A DNA stretch of 64,000 bases from Deltaproteobacteria bacterium. GTDB taxonomy: Bacteria; Bdellovibrionota; Bdellovibrionia; Bdellovibrionales; Bdellovibrionaceae. The notes beneath the pieces were generated by a model that was not told the origin of the DNA, ran no database searches, and saw only the letters and a program-made list of their open reading frames with translations. Both the position numbers and the translations under genes were made by a program. The stretch is from assembly GCA_017302835.1 (NCBI GenBank), contig JAFLCC010000006.1, forward strand, positions 124,001-188,000, written 5' to 3'. Positions 9,069-17,690 of this stretch are shown piece by piece (position 1 is the first letter of the stretch; the number at the start of each line of letters is the position of its first letter).

Positions 9069-9191
9069 GGAACTGAAACAAGCTTAAGCAAATAGCTTTA
9101 TATATAATCTCATACGTCAAATCTTAAAGAATTTACAGATAATGAGGGATTCATATTCTTTTCTTGGTTTTTGTGAGAAGACAGTCGTTCT

Positions 9192-9743
9192 ATGCATTCA
9201 GAAGTACCGTCAAAAGTTAAAGTAGGAAAAATTAAAGATGCCCATGGCTTAAAGGGCGAACTTTATTTTTTTTCTTTTTCAAGAGAAACAGAATGGTTTG
9301 ATGATTTATCTGAAGTTTATTTAGAAACAATTAATAGGAATGAGGACGAACCTTCTTTTCAAAAGTACGAATTGGAAAATTATAAAATTTTTAAAGAGGG
9401 TGCCATTATTAAGCTAAAGGGGATTTCAGATCGCACCATGGCTGAAAAATTGAAAGGTCGAAATCTTTTTATTCCAGAGCAAGCACTTGTTGCGAAACCT
9501 GGAGAGACAATTTATCTAAGTGAAATTCTCAATTTTAAAATTACCAATGAACAAGGTCAAGATCTGGGCCTTGTCGTGAAGTTTTCATCAAATACGGCTC
9601 AAGATATTTTGGTGATTCAGAAAAATAATTTAATTTATGAGGTTCCTTTCGTTGATCATTTTATCTTGGATATTTGTTACGAAGATAAAGTGATTGTTAT
9701 GGATTTTCCTGAAAGTTTAATGACTGTTAACAGTGAGTCGTAA
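9192..9743 (+). CDS. rimM: 16S rRNA processing protein RimM
   Basis: RimM binds S19 and helps mature the 30S head. The 183-residue protein starts with KVKVGKIKDAHGLKGELYFFSF, the family N-terminal barrel. A PRC-barrel domain follows, visible in the stretch ETIYLSEILNFKITNEQGQDLG and the segment around residue 155 (EVPFVDHFI). Length fits (about 170-185). It is followed by trmD, whose start lies four bases after the rimM stop. Confidence 0.93.
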   Translation: MHSEVPSKVKVGKIKDAHGLKGELYFFSFSRETEWFDDLSEVYLETINRNEDEPSFQKYELENYKIFKEGAIIKLKGISDRTMAEKLKGRNLFIPEQALVAKPGETIYLSEILNFKITNEQGQDLGLVVKFSSNTAQDILVIQKNNLIYEVPFVDHFILDICYEDKVIVMDFPESLMTVNSES

Positions 9744-9747
9744 AGGA

Positions 9748-10572
9748 ATGAAGTTTAATTTTATCACGTTATTTCCTGAGCTGATTGAGGCTTCTCTCAA
9801 GGGAGGGGTCGTTGGGCAGGCTATTCATAAAAATATCATTTCCTGTGAGTTCTTCAATCCTAGATCTGTAGCCACAGATGTTCATCGTACTGTTGATTCA
9901 ATTTCTTACGGTGGAATTGATGGAATGGTTTTGAAACCTGAAATTATGCATAAAGCCCTAGAGAGCTTTAATAAAAGTAATCAATCTGACTCTAAAATAA
10001 TAAAGACATTGTATCTGTCCCCCCAGGGTAAAACATTCAATCAGCATCACGTTAAAAATTTATTAAATTATGATGAAATTACTTTTATTTGTGGCCGGTA
10101 CGCAGGCATTGATCAAAGATTTATCATCCATAATAAAATCGAAGAGATTTCCATAGGTGATTTTGTCTTGAGTGGAGGAGAATTACCAGCCTTGGTCATT
10201 ATGGATGCCATCAGTAGGCAAGTTCCAGGAGTTCTGGGAAATTCTCAATCATCTATTAAAGATTCATTTTATGACAATTTATTGGAAGCGCCCTGTTTTA
10301 CAAGACCACAAAAATGGGAAGAGCTGGAGGTTCCCGAAGTTTTATTGTCAGGTCACCATCAGAAAATTGAAGAGTGGAAAGAAAAAATATCCCTATTGAT
10401 AACTCTTAAGAAAAGACCTGACTTGCTTCAGGATTTCTTCACCAAAAAGCAAGTTCATTTTATTAACGGAAAAACTTTTGGTATTTCTGAATTGAAAATA
10501 TTTTACCAACAGATGAGTGAAAAAGAAAAGGTTGTCTGTGGAATTCAAGATATGATATTTGAAGCTCGATGA
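9748..10572 (+). CDS. trmD: tRNA (guanine-N1-)-methyltransferase
   Basis: TrmD makes m1G37 in tRNAs and prevents frameshifting. The ATG at 9748 starts MKFNFITLFPELIEASLKGGVVGQA, aligning with the family N-terminus; an in-frame GTG at 9733 would add five residues and overlap rimM. Recognised motifs are SISYGGIDGMVLKPE, the trefoil-knot cofactor loop FICGRYAGIDQRFI, EISIGDFVLSGGELPALVIMDAISR and the VLLSGHHQKIEEWK segment. The 274 residues include the usual helical tail. The ribosome site (AAAGGA) touches the start codon, so translation is probably coupled to rimM. Confidence 0.96.
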   Translation: MKFNFITLFPELIEASLKGGVVGQAIHKNIISCEFFNPRSVATDVHRTVDSISYGGIDGMVLKPEIMHKALESFNKSNQSDSKIIKTLYLSPQGKTFNQHHVKNLLNYDEITFICGRYAGIDQRFIIHNKIEEISIGDFVLSGGELPALVIMDAISRQVPGVLGNSQSSIKDSFYDNLLEAPCFTRPQKWEELEVPEVLLSGHHQKIEEWKEKISLLITLKKRPDLLQDFFTKKQVHFINGKTFGISELKIFYQQMSEKEKVVCGIQDMIFEAR

Positions 10573-11192
10573 ATAGAGATAATAATTTAAATGGAAATGG
10601 AGATAAGGATTTTATCCCGAGGATGGCGATTGGTCTTGTTCATTACCCTATTCTTGATCGTGAAAAAAAAATAGTGGCCACCAATATTACAAATTTTGAT
10701 ATTCATGACATAGCCAGAGCCGCTTCTGTATTTGGAGTTCATCACTATTATCTGATTCATCCAATGAAGGAACAGCTGATGTTTGTAGAAAGAATTTTAG
10801 ACCACTGGAGGGTCGGGCAAGGCTCAAAATTCAATCCCTATCGAAAGACGGCTTTGAATCCAGTGAGAACAGCCGAAGATTGTGAGAAGGCTGTTGCCGA
10901 TTGGAAGGAAAGATTGGGAACGGATGAGGACCCTATAATTATTGCAACCCATGCAAGAGCTGTTAGTGGAGCGAACCCTATCGCGTTTCAAGAAGCCAGA
11001 GAAATACTCTGGGAAAGCAAAAAACCAGTATTTCTTATTTTTGGAACAGGTTTTGGTTTGACAGATGAATTTATGAAAAACTGTCACTACGTGTTAGAGA
11101 GTATCAAAGGGGCTCCGCCCAGAGATTACCGTCATCTTTCTGTGAGGTCTGCAGTAAGTATCTGTCTTGACCGGCTTCTTGGATCATGGTAA
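10569..11192 (+). CDS. Predicted SAM-dependent RNA methyltransferase (RNA_Me_trans / TM1570 type)
   Basis: 207 residues. The stretch [10 protein letters not shown]-like [18 protein letters not shown], then [15 protein letters not shown], and the C-terminal [13 protein letters not shown]...[25 protein letters not shown], are characteristic of the SPOUT-fold family PF09936. These proteins sit next to trmD and rplS in Thermotoga, Aquifex and delta-type bacteria. The target nucleotide is, as far as I know, not established. The start ATG overlaps the trmD stop (ATGA), so the two are translationally coupled. Confidence 0.85.
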   Translation: MNRDNNLNGNGDKDFIPRMAIGLVHYPILDREKKIVATNITNFDIHDIARAASVFGVHHYYLIHPMKEQLMFVERILDHWRVGQGSKFNPYRKTALNPVRTAEDCEKAVADWKERLGTDEDPIIIATHARAVSGANPIAFQEAREILWESKKPVFLIFGTGFGLTDEFMKNCHYVLESIKGAPPRDYRHLSVRSAVSICLDRLLGSW

Positions 11193-11220
11193 ACAACATA
11201 GTTTCAAAAAGGATAATTCA

Positions 11221-11667
11221 ATGACTAAACAAACTACTGTAAAAAAAACGGCAACAAAGAAAACTCTTGGAAATAAGACAGGTGCAGAATTAATCAGAAG
11301 ACTGACTCTAAAACCAGTCAATAAAAACATTCAAGAATTTAACCCTGGTGATACGGTGAATGTTCATGTCAAAGTAAAAGAGGGTGAGAAGGAAAGAACT
11401 CAAATTTTCAAGGGTGTTGTTGTAAAGATCCAAGGTTCAGGTTCTGCAAAATGTTTTACAGTGAGAAAAATTTCTTCAGGGGTTGGCGTTGAGCGAACTT
11501 TTCCATTTAGAAGTAGTAATTTAGAAAAAGTTGAAAAATTAGTTGCAGGTAAAGTGAGAAGAGCCAGACTTTATTATTTAAGAGGTCTACATGGTAAAGC
11601 AGCAAGAATTGAAGCTGATTTAACTGCAAGAACTAGTGACACTCCTGAAACCAATAAAGAAGCTTAA
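11221..11667 (+). CDS. rplS: 50S ribosomal protein L19
   Basis: The ATG at 11221 follows AAAGGA and gives a 148-residue protein. An in-frame upstream start at 11167 would overlap the preceding gene. The core [32 protein letters not shown] and [18 protein letters not shown] is classic L19. The N-terminus carries about 30 extra Lys/Thr-rich residues ([19 protein letters not shown]), and the C-terminus is also extended compared with the 115-residue E. coli protein. L19 sits at the subunit interface. Confidence 0.95.
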   Translation: MTKQTTVKKTATKKTLGNKTGAELIRRLTLKPVNKNIQEFNPGDTVNVHVKVKEGEKERTQIFKGVVVKIQGSGSAKCFTVRKISSGVGVERTFPFRSSNLEKVEKLVAGKVRRARLYYLRGLHGKAARIEADLTARTSDTPETNKEA

Positions 11668-12295
11668 TCTTAGTCCAAAAGAAATTCAAAACTGGGACCA
11701 GCTTCCCTATGATCTGATCGTCGGCACAGATGAAGTTGGTCGTGGTTGTTTAGCTGGACCTGTTGTTTCCTGTGCTGTTAAATTTAATCACATTTCTGAA
11801 CTTGTCCAATTTAAAGATTCAAAATTAATTTCCGAAAAACGCAGAGAAGATTTATTCGATGAGTTCTCAAGCTCATTAACCTATGGTATGGGCGTTGCTT
11901 CCACTGAAGAAATTGATGAGATAAATATATTGCAAGCCTCTTTGTTATCAATGAAAAGAGCTGTTCAACAATTGGAAGATCATTTAAAGGGGAAAGTCTC
12001 TGGAAGAAAATTATTATTACTTGATGGGAATCAAATCATTCCTAATTTACTTGGCTATGATCAGGCCCCCGTTATTAAGGGAGATCTAAAAATTGCCTTA
12101 ATTTCAGCGGCATCTGTTTTAGCTAAAGTTTTTCGGGACCGGTTAATGAGATCCATTGGCGAAGAGTATCCTGAATACAAATTTGAAATTCATAAAGGCT
12201 ATGCAACCCAGCTGCACAGAGACCTTATCCAAAAAAATGGCCCAAGTAAATGGCATAGGCGTTCTTTTAAGGGAGTTAAGGAGTATGTTTTATGA
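11636..12295 (+). CDS. rnhB: Ribonuclease HII
   Basis: RNase HII nicks RNA-DNA hybrids and removes misincorporated ribonucleotides. The active-site stretch [19 protein letters not shown] (Asp and Glu of the DExGRG motif), the [11 protein letters not shown] segment, LLLDGNQ, and [13 protein letters not shown] with a final acidic cluster are all present. The only sensible start is GTG 11636, which overlaps rplS by 32 bases, so the genes are coupled. 219 residues is normal. Confidence 0.95.
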   Translation: MTLLKPIKKLNLSPKEIQNWDQLPYDLIVGTDEVGRGCLAGPVVSCAVKFNHISELVQFKDSKLISEKRREDLFDEFSSSLTYGMGVASTEEIDEINILQASLLSMKRAVQQLEDHLKGKVSGRKLLLLDGNQIIPNLLGYDQAPVIKGDLKIALISAASVLAKVFRDRLMRSIGEEYPEYKFEIHKGYATQLHRDLIQKNGPSKWHRRSFKGVKEYVL

Positions 12296-12632
12296 ACATA
12301 TTAAAGGTCAAAGGTGTGAAGAATTAGTTTGCTCTTGGTTGGAGCAAAATGGATGGAAAATCCTAGGTCGAAGAGTCAAAAGTCCCTATGCCGAAGTCGA
12401 TATTCTTACTTCAAAATTCGAAGGGCAAAACATAAATGAGACCATTAAAATGATTGAAGTCAAATCTGTTAGCAATAGAGACTATTTATTTTTAAGATTA
12501 TCAAATCGACAAAGGGTTCGGCTTCATCAAGCGTTGATATACTTCAGCTATAAATGGAAAAAAGATATTGAACTTCATATTGCTTTTGTCGATGCAAAAG
12601 GAAGTATTGAATTTTTTCAGTTAGAAGACTAA
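12285..12632 (+). CDS. YraN/UPF0102 family nuclease-like protein
   Basis: The 115-residue protein begins [45 protein letters not shown] and has IEVKSVSNRDY. This is the endonuclease-like fold of UPF0102 (YraN) with E-x-D...EVK. Start ATG 12285 follows AAGGAG and overlaps the rnhB stop (12293-12295); frames extending farther upstream would lie inside rnhB. The usual neighbour of YraN is rnhB, as here. No activity has been proven for most members. Confidence 0.88.
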   Translation: MFYEHIKGQRCEELVCSWLEQNGWKILGRRVKSPYAEVDILTSKFEGQNINETIKMIEVKSVSNRDYLFLRLSNRQRVRLHQALIYFSYKWKKDIELHIAFVDAKGSIEFFQLED

Positions 12633-12642
12633 AGTGGAAAAA

Positions 12643-13050
12643 ATGAATCATACCTTTTCAAGTAAATTAATTAAATTCAGAATGATAAGAATGTTTTTAG
12701 GCCTAACCCTTATTTTGAGCTATCAATCGGTAAAATCTCAGGAGCTAAAGAATTTTTTAAGTTCCTGTGGGTATGGAACCTTGGCGGGAGCGGGGCTTGG
12801 ATTAGCAAGTTTGGTTTTTGAAAAAAAACCAAACGAAAATTACAATAATATCGCCAGAGGAGCCTCCTTCGGATTGTACTTTGGAATTGGCTATGGGGTT
12901 TGGTTATCGACCCAAGAAAGTCATTCTATGGTCGATAGCTTTAGCTATTTTCCTAGCCCTAATATAAAACAAAAGAAAAAGAAATTCGATTATTTATTCA
13001 TGCCATCAGTTGACGGGGCTCAAGTTCTTTTTTTATATAAGTTTATTTAA
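12643..13050 (+). CDS. Hypothetical exported or membrane protein
   Basis: 135 residues from ATG 12643 (a GTG at 12634 is the alternative). It has a hydrophobic N-terminus (MIRMFLGLTLILSYQSVKSQ) that could be a signal peptide, then a glycine-rich hydrophobic stretch (YGTLAGAGLGLASLVF; GASFGLYFGIGYGVW) of the kind seen in glycine-zipper membrane proteins, and a Lys-rich tail. It is not assigned to a family. It is the last gene of the ffh-yraN run, nine or ten bases after yraN, and its end overlaps the convergent lptD end by eight bases. Confidence 0.6.
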   Translation: MNHTFSSKLIKFRMIRMFLGLTLILSYQSVKSQELKNFLSSCGYGTLAGAGLGLASLVFEKKPNENYNNIARGASFGLYFGIGYGVWLSTQESHSMVDSFSYFPSPNIKQKKKKFDYLFMPSVDGAQVLFLYKFI

Positions 13051-15478
13051 TAATTTCATTCATGGCATCGATGGTGAGGGGTGGTTTTGAATTTCCATCG
13101 AAAGTAAAATCAAACCTTAGTTTTAACTCTTGGGGACCAGTTGTTGGACGGTATTGAGCTAGAGTGATAAGCCAGCAATCTCCTGGAGGTTTGAATTGAG
13201 CGACGTAGGCCCATTTTTTGAGTCGATTATTAAATGAATTACTTAGGTTTTTCCCATCATAAACAAATTCTCCGATTATGTTTATATATTTTGAAATCAA
13301 TCCAGATCGGAAGAGATAATCTTCCGTTACATCTTGGCTTTTCACATCCTGTCCTGGCACAATCTGATTAGATTTAATTAAATTAATTTCATAAAAATTT
13401 CCGTACTTATTTGATAATTTAATACCCGAATTAATATCAGTAACTTTTTGATAAGGATAGTAGTTAAAGGAAGAAGCTGTTGAGAAATAATCAAAATTAA
13501 TATTTAAATAGGCGGACAAATTTGACCAGGGTTGTTTGTTAGGGGTATTGAGACCAGCCTGATAAACATCATAGGATTGGGATAAGGTGAGAGAAGCCAG
13601 TTGTTTGTAGGAGGCACCTGAAGGATTAGTTATTTTTTCAGTGAGCCTTTGGACAACGGAAATAGTTACAATTTCTCTATCTAAACTTCTATCTAAATAG
13701 TCAAACTGTAAACCATAGGGCGAATTCAGGTCCCCATCAGAGATGCCATTTTGACTCGTAAAAGGAATATCTAAAAGGGATTCATTTTCAAATCCCCAGA
13801 AGGGGTGGTTGCGTTTGTCAACCCAAGGAGTTTTGCTGTAGATAATTTGTGGAATAATCTCGTGACGGTATTTGGACGAGTTAAGATCTGAAGAATCAGA
13901 ATAAACTCGAGTAAATTGAGTTCTAGTGCCGAGCTCTGCCTTGAGATATCTACGGTAAACTTCAGAATTCTCATTTAACTGAAACTGATATTGAGTGTCT
14001 CTGAAGGTCATTTTTGGTAAAATATCAATGGTATCATTGAAATTTAAAGGGTAAGCGATTGTTGGTTTAAAATCAAATCTTTGGCCCGTTCTAAGGAGGT
14101 CTCGATTAGAATCAAATTTACCATCTTGTACTAATTTGCAATTAGGATCTCTATCAAAGTTAGGAGAATCACAAGAGTTTGTAGGGTATCTTAATTTATT
14201 CGTACTATCACTCAAAGTTTTTTCAGTGATATCATCATAGGCTTTTCCAGCTCGTGTTAAGTTGAGGTAACTAAATTCCCAATTATATATAAATCCTGAA
14301 TCAGAAATGAATTCGGGCATTTTAGAAACAATAATTTCAGGTGTTCGATGCACGCTTTCATCATTACCGGCCAAAGGATCACTTTTAAGAAGATTGATAT
14401 GATAACTTGTATCAATGTGGAAATGAGTATTTTCTGTATTTTTAGAAAGACTCATGCGGTTCTCAAGGGAAGGTTCATTTTGATTTTTTGTTTCTTTTGA
14501 AAAATCATTAGGATATTGCAGATCGCTGGCATTAAGCATTTGTAATCGATGAATATAGTCATTGGGTAATTCAAGGTAGTGATCATACTTAAGAAACCAA
14601 CGGTTAAATCCTTCACCCTGTTCAGTTTCACTCTTAAAGGAATTGATGCGGTCCTCATTTTGAAAGACTTTATCCCTGAGCCAGGCCGTATTGAATTCCC
14701 CATAGCTGTTTTCATTCAAAACAAAACGATAATTTAACAAGCTCTTGGGACCTCTGAGTTCATAATTTTTTAAAGTGTAAGTGAGATCCTGATTCCTTGA
14801 TATGACATAGAAGAAAGGTTGGGAAATGGTAAGACCTCCCGGCTGAGAATTCTCGAATTCAGGCGTCAATAAGCCCGTCTGTCGGTCACTTTTTAATGGG
14901 ATAACCAAGTAGGGAAGCCAGAAGACGGGAATGGTTCCCACTTTTAAAAAGGAGTTTTTGATATAGGCATAGCCACCGAGTTCGGCTCTGATTTGTGATC
15001 CTTGGAAACTCCAGGAAGCCGGGCAGTTGGAACAAGTTGTGTAATCAGCATTTTGCACAAAAAAATCATTTTCGCCAGTTTTGTTAATGAGTTCGCCTTC
15101 AAAGATTACAGACCCAGATTGGACAAATCCCTTTGAAATAAGACCCGTATTAGATTCATAATCAAACCAAACTTGATCTCCGCCAAGAGTGGACTTAGTA
15201 TGTGTCATTATGACTCTTCCTAACATGTGAATTCGCTTGGCTCTTAAGAAGATATAGGCTTGATCGCATTTTATATGATATTCCTTGTAGACAATTTGTA
15301 TATTTCCTTTGAGCTCTACAATTTCATTTTCTGTATCTCTATCCAATGAATCTGCTTGAATAAGAAGTCCTTGAATTTTTGCAGAAAATGAACTTTCTGC
15401 GGCTAAGGTAAAAGAAAAGTTGAAGTAAAAAAATATTAAAAAAAGAAGATAGGTGAAGGACTTAAGATTCGTAAGCAT
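13043..15478 (-). CDS. lptD: LPS-assembly outer-membrane protein LptD
   Basis: LptD is the outer-membrane barrel that inserts lipopolysaccharide, with LptE. The 811-residue protein has a signal peptide, an OstA/LptA-like jellyroll (residues about 30-140: LLIQADSLDRDTENEIVELKGNIQIVYKEYHIKCDQAYIF), then the barrel with the family stretch VPVFWLPYLVIPLKSDRQTGLLTPEF (first residues ... TIPVFWLPYL) and a C-terminal half in repeated aromatic strands. Cysteines (CDQ near 57, CSNC near 150, CDSPNFDRDPNC, CWL) could support the disulphide pattern of LptD. It is monocistronic, convergent with the preceding gene. It implies an LPS-bearing outer membrane. Confidence 0.9.
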   Translation of the reverse strand: MLTNLKSFTYLLFLIFFYFNFSFTLAAESSFSAKIQGLLIQADSLDRDTENEIVELKGNIQIVYKEYHIKCDQAYIFLRAKRIHMLGRVIMTHTKSTLGGDQVWFDYESNTGLISKGFVQSGSVIFEGELINKTGENDFFVQNADYTTCSNCPASWSFQGSQIRAELGGYAYIKNSFLKVGTIPVFWLPYLVIPLKSDRQTGLLTPEFENSQPGGLTISQPFFYVISRNQDLTYTLKNYELRGPKSLLNYRFVLNENSYGEFNTAWLRDKVFQNEDRINSFKSETEQGEGFNRWFLKYDHYLELPNDYIHRLQMLNASDLQYPNDFSKETKNQNEPSLENRMSLSKNTENTHFHIDTSYHINLLKSDPLAGNDESVHRTPEIIVSKMPEFISDSGFIYNWEFSYLNLTRAGKAYDDITEKTLSDSTNKLRYPTNSCDSPNFDRDPNCKLVQDGKFDSNRDLLRTGQRFDFKPTIAYPLNFNDTIDILPKMTFRDTQYQFQLNENSEVYRRYLKAELGTRTQFTRVYSDSSDLNSSKYRHEIIPQIIYSKTPWVDKRNHPFWGFENESLLDIPFTSQNGISDGDLNSPYGLQFDYLDRSLDREIVTISVVQRLTEKITNPSGASYKQLASLTLSQSYDVYQAGLNTPNKQPWSNLSAYLNINFDYFSTASSFNYYPYQKVTDINSGIKLSNKYGNFYEINLIKSNQIVPGQDVKSQDVTEDYLFRSGLISKYINIIGEFVYDGKNLSNSFNNRLKKWAYVAQFKPPGDCWLITLAQYRPTTGPQELKLRFDFTFDGNSKPPLTIDAMNEIIK

Positions 15479-15631
15479 TGGAAAAATAAAATCACTTTAG
15501 TCTGGTTTTGTCGAGGTTTTAATAGGTTTTAGTCTAAAAAAAACTAAAAATATCAATGAGGTATTTATTAATAAAGTTGTTTTGCCGAAAGAGGAACAGC
15601 GATGGATTGTAACTAACCTTATTGAGGGCGT

Positions 15632-15958
15632 ATGAAAACAGAAGTGATTCAATTAAGCGAAGGATATCAGATAAATTTAATTGGTAAATTGGATGTCTTA
15701 AAGACGAACTATTTAAAAGAAGTTTTAGCCAGAGACTTTAAAAATCAAAATTTGGTTTTTAATTTTTCTTCCATTAGTTTTGTAGGATCAAATGGAATAC
15801 TCCTGTTTTTCTCTGTTATGGATAACTTGTTCCATTCTCATCAAATCAGTTCGGCGGTGATTGGACTGAATGATGATTTCAAAAAGGTCATTTTTGTCGA
15901 TCGATATCCGAATCTAAAATTTGAATTTGTGAATCAACAAGCTAATTACTTTGCCTAG
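15632..15958 (+). CDS. STAS-domain protein (anti-sigma-factor antagonist like)
   Basis: The 108-residue protein is a single STAS domain. It shows YQINLIGKLDVLKTNYLKEVL, NLVFNFSSISFVGSNGILLFFSVMDNL (the helix with the usual phosphorylatable Ser-Ser/Asn-Gly site) and VDRYPNLKFEFV. Such proteins act in partner-switching signalling with a kinase and a target. No kinase or phosphatase lies beside it, so its partner is unknown. GAGGG precedes the ATG. Confidence 0.75.
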   Translation: MKTEVIQLSEGYQINLIGKLDVLKTNYLKEVLARDFKNQNLVFNFSSISFVGSNGILLFFSVMDNLFHSHQISSAVIGLNDDFKKVIFVDRYPNLKFEFVNQQANYFA

Positions 15959-16004
15959 TTCCAGCTAGTTTAAACCAGCTCTTTGGAGACCCAAGCCTTT
16001 TATC

Positions 16005-17027
16005 CTAAATGAGACAGTTGTTTTTGGAGGAAAGGTTTTTGCTTAATTCAATATTGATTTTTTCTAATGAATCCATGGCTTGTTTATATTTAATAAGCTC
16101 CGAATTTTTTTGATCCCATAGATATTTCAATGATTCCAGCTGTTTTTCAGTATTAAAAAGATCTTCCTTTGTTTTTGTATTTTCATCAAATAATTTTTTG
16201 GTTGTCAATTTTAGGTCTTTATTCTCTGTTTCATATTTATACTCAAGGCGTTGGAGGGCGGCAATTTTGTCATTAAGATCTTGAGTTGTTTTTTCATATT
16301 GGATCCTTTTTTCAGAAAAAAAGCGTTCCATTTCAATGAGTTTATTCTCGGTTTCTAAAAATTTTTGATGATAATGTTCGAGATCTTCAACTTTTGAATT
16401 AAGAAAATGGATGTTTTCTTTTTGCTTGGTTAAATCTTGATGATTTTGAGAAACGATTTCTTCATATCGGGAAATGACTTTTTCATTTCTTGTTTTTTCA
16501 GTTTCAATTTGAAAATTAAAATTATCAATCATATCAGATACTCTATTTTTAAGATCCTGTATCTGAACTTCTTTGCGTTCATTCACCTCTGAAATTTTTT
16601 GAATTTGCAACTCCAAATTTTTAGAATATTCTTTGAGCTCTTTGAAGTAAGGTTTTACTTGGGTATTTATTTTTTCTTGATATTTCCTTAATCGATGAGT
16701 TTCATTTCTTAAATCCACTTCCCTCGAAGTGATTAGGGAATGCTGAATTTTTAAAATCTCATTTTCATCTTGTAGCTGTTTTAATTGGGCATTTCTTGTT
16801 TTTTCTTTTTCGAAATTAATAAATTCCTGATCTTGAAGATTTTGGTTGTTAGCTTCCAACTCTTTTAATTTATTTTTTAAAATCTCAATTTCATTCTCAG
16901 CATAAGATAATCTTCGAATACTGACTTTTAGTTTTTCATTTGCTAATTCATTCATTTGAATCAGAGTTTCAAGAGATTTATTAGCTTTTGTTTCTTCTTT
17001 GCTTGGCAGTGAATTATAGGTGTCCAT
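16005..17027 (-). CDS. Long coiled-coil protein
   Basis: 340 residues with no signal peptide and no membrane segment. Almost the whole chain is heptad-like (LKNKLKELEANNQNLQDQEF..., rich in E, K, Q, N and L) and predicts one long parallel coiled coil with little else. This shape fits cytoskeletal or polar-scaffold proteins, but nothing identifies the role. It is divergent from the gene with the FliA-type promoter at 17133; the 105 bases between the two contain that promoter and a TAGGTCCTAAAT element. Confidence 0.6.
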   Translation of the reverse strand: MDTYNSLPSKEETKANKSLETLIQMNELANEKLKVSIRRLSYAENEIEILKNKLKELEANNQNLQDQEFINFEKEKTRNAQLKQLQDENEILKIQHSLITSREVDLRNETHRLRKYQEKINTQVKPYFKELKEYSKNLELQIQKISEVNERKEVQIQDLKNRVSDMIDNFNFQIETEKTRNEKVISRYEEIVSQNHQDLTKQKENIHFLNSKVEDLEHYHQKFLETENKLIEMERFFSEKRIQYEKTTQDLNDKIAALQRLEYKYETENKDLKLTTKKLFDENTKTKEDLFNTEKQLESLKYLWDQKNSELIKYKQAMDSLEKINIELSKNLSSKNNCLI

Positions 17028-17065
17028 TTCTAGATAATCTCAAAATGATCCATTTTCCACAACCC

Positions 17066-17077
17066 TAGGTCCTAAAT
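17066..17077. promoter_or_regulatory. TAGGTCCTAAAT element, imperfect palindrome
   Basis: This 12-mer occurs again exactly in the perfect palindrome at 46139-46157. Here the left arm has decayed (CCTAGG instead of ATTTAGG). It sits in the divergent gap between the coiled-coil gene and the FliA-type promoter. A shared operator is possible; coincidence is not excluded. Confidence 0.3.
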
Positions 17078-17083
17078 CTAGTC

Positions 17084-17110
17084 TTAAGTCAATCAGACAA
17101 AGGCCGATAG
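17084..17110 (+). promoter_or_regulatory. FliA (sigma-28) type promoter
   Basis: The layout is TTAAGTCA, 11 bases, GCCGATAG, against the enterobacterial sigma-28 consensus TAAAGTTT-N11-GCCGATAA. The -10 matches 7 of 8, the -35 5 of 8, and the spacer is exact. Transcription would start near 17117, which fits the ATG at 17133 with its GGTGAG ribosome site and disfavours ATG 17118. Confidence 0.6.
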
Positions 17111-17132
17111 AAAGTCTATGGGTGAGATTAAA

Positions 17133-17690
17133 ATGGAAGACGCAACGTCATCAAGTCCAATCAAAAAAGTTATTGATTTTGGCATTGATCCTGGGGATTA
17201 CGGTAAGTCAGACTCATTAAGATATTTGATTTTAAGCCAAGTCTCTGAAGAAAAATATGAAAAATCTATAGAGGATCTTAGAGCCTTTTATCGTAAGGAA
17301 AGTGAGTATCCTACCTTTAAAATTAAGATTGAACGTTTTGTAAATCATTCTATTGATCTTATTTTTGCAATTAAAGCTAAAAAAACATTTCCTGGAGTTA
17401 AGCAATTGACCAGAGCCAAACAGCAAGAATTAAGGGATCGGTTTAAAGAGCATTTTAAAGAGCTTGTTTACATGTTAAAAAAGATAGAAAAAATCGAAAG
17501 AGATCTTTCCATTGAAGATGCGAGAAGCACTATTTACGTGATCCGAGCACTTTGGGTCTCATTTATGGCCCTCATGACCACTTGGTTTATTATGGAAACC
17601 TTTCAAGGATTAGCAATGACGAGCTTTGTTGTCATTACTGATACAGCAGAAAAAATAATGGACTTCATTATTTCAAAAATAGGTTTATAA
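17133..17690 (+). CDS. Small protein with C-terminal membrane segment(s), probable motility regulon
   Basis: No family recognised. The protein has 185 residues from ATG 17133, chosen because the FliA-type promoter would start RNA near 17117 and GGTGAG (17120-17125) precedes it; ATG 17118 is the alternative. The first 130 residues are charged and helical (EEKYEKSIEDLRAFYRKESEY...; LKKIEKIERDLSIEDARST). A strongly hydrophobic hairpin follows (VIRALWVSFMALMTTWFIMETFQGLAMTSFVVI), then a short tail. It is likely an inner-membrane protein with its bulk in the cytoplasm. The promoter suggests expression with flagellar or attack-phase genes; that is inference. It is convergent with the VKOR-DsbA gene, overlapping by six bases. 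Confidence 0.6.
   Translation: MEDATSSSPIKKVIDFGIDPGDYGKSDSLRYLILSQVSEEKYEKSIEDLRAFYRKESEYPTFKIKIERFVNHSIDLIFAIKAKKTFPGVKQLTRAKQQELRDRFKEHFKELVYMLKKIEKIERDLSIEDARSTIYVIRALWVSFMALMTTWFIMETFQGLAMTSFVVITDTAEKIMDFIISKIGL

Noticed and set aside
15572-15591. FliA-type promoter before the STAS gene (TAAAGTTG and GCCGAAAG)
   Set aside because: The two elements are only four bases apart, so the spacing is wrong for sigma-28.
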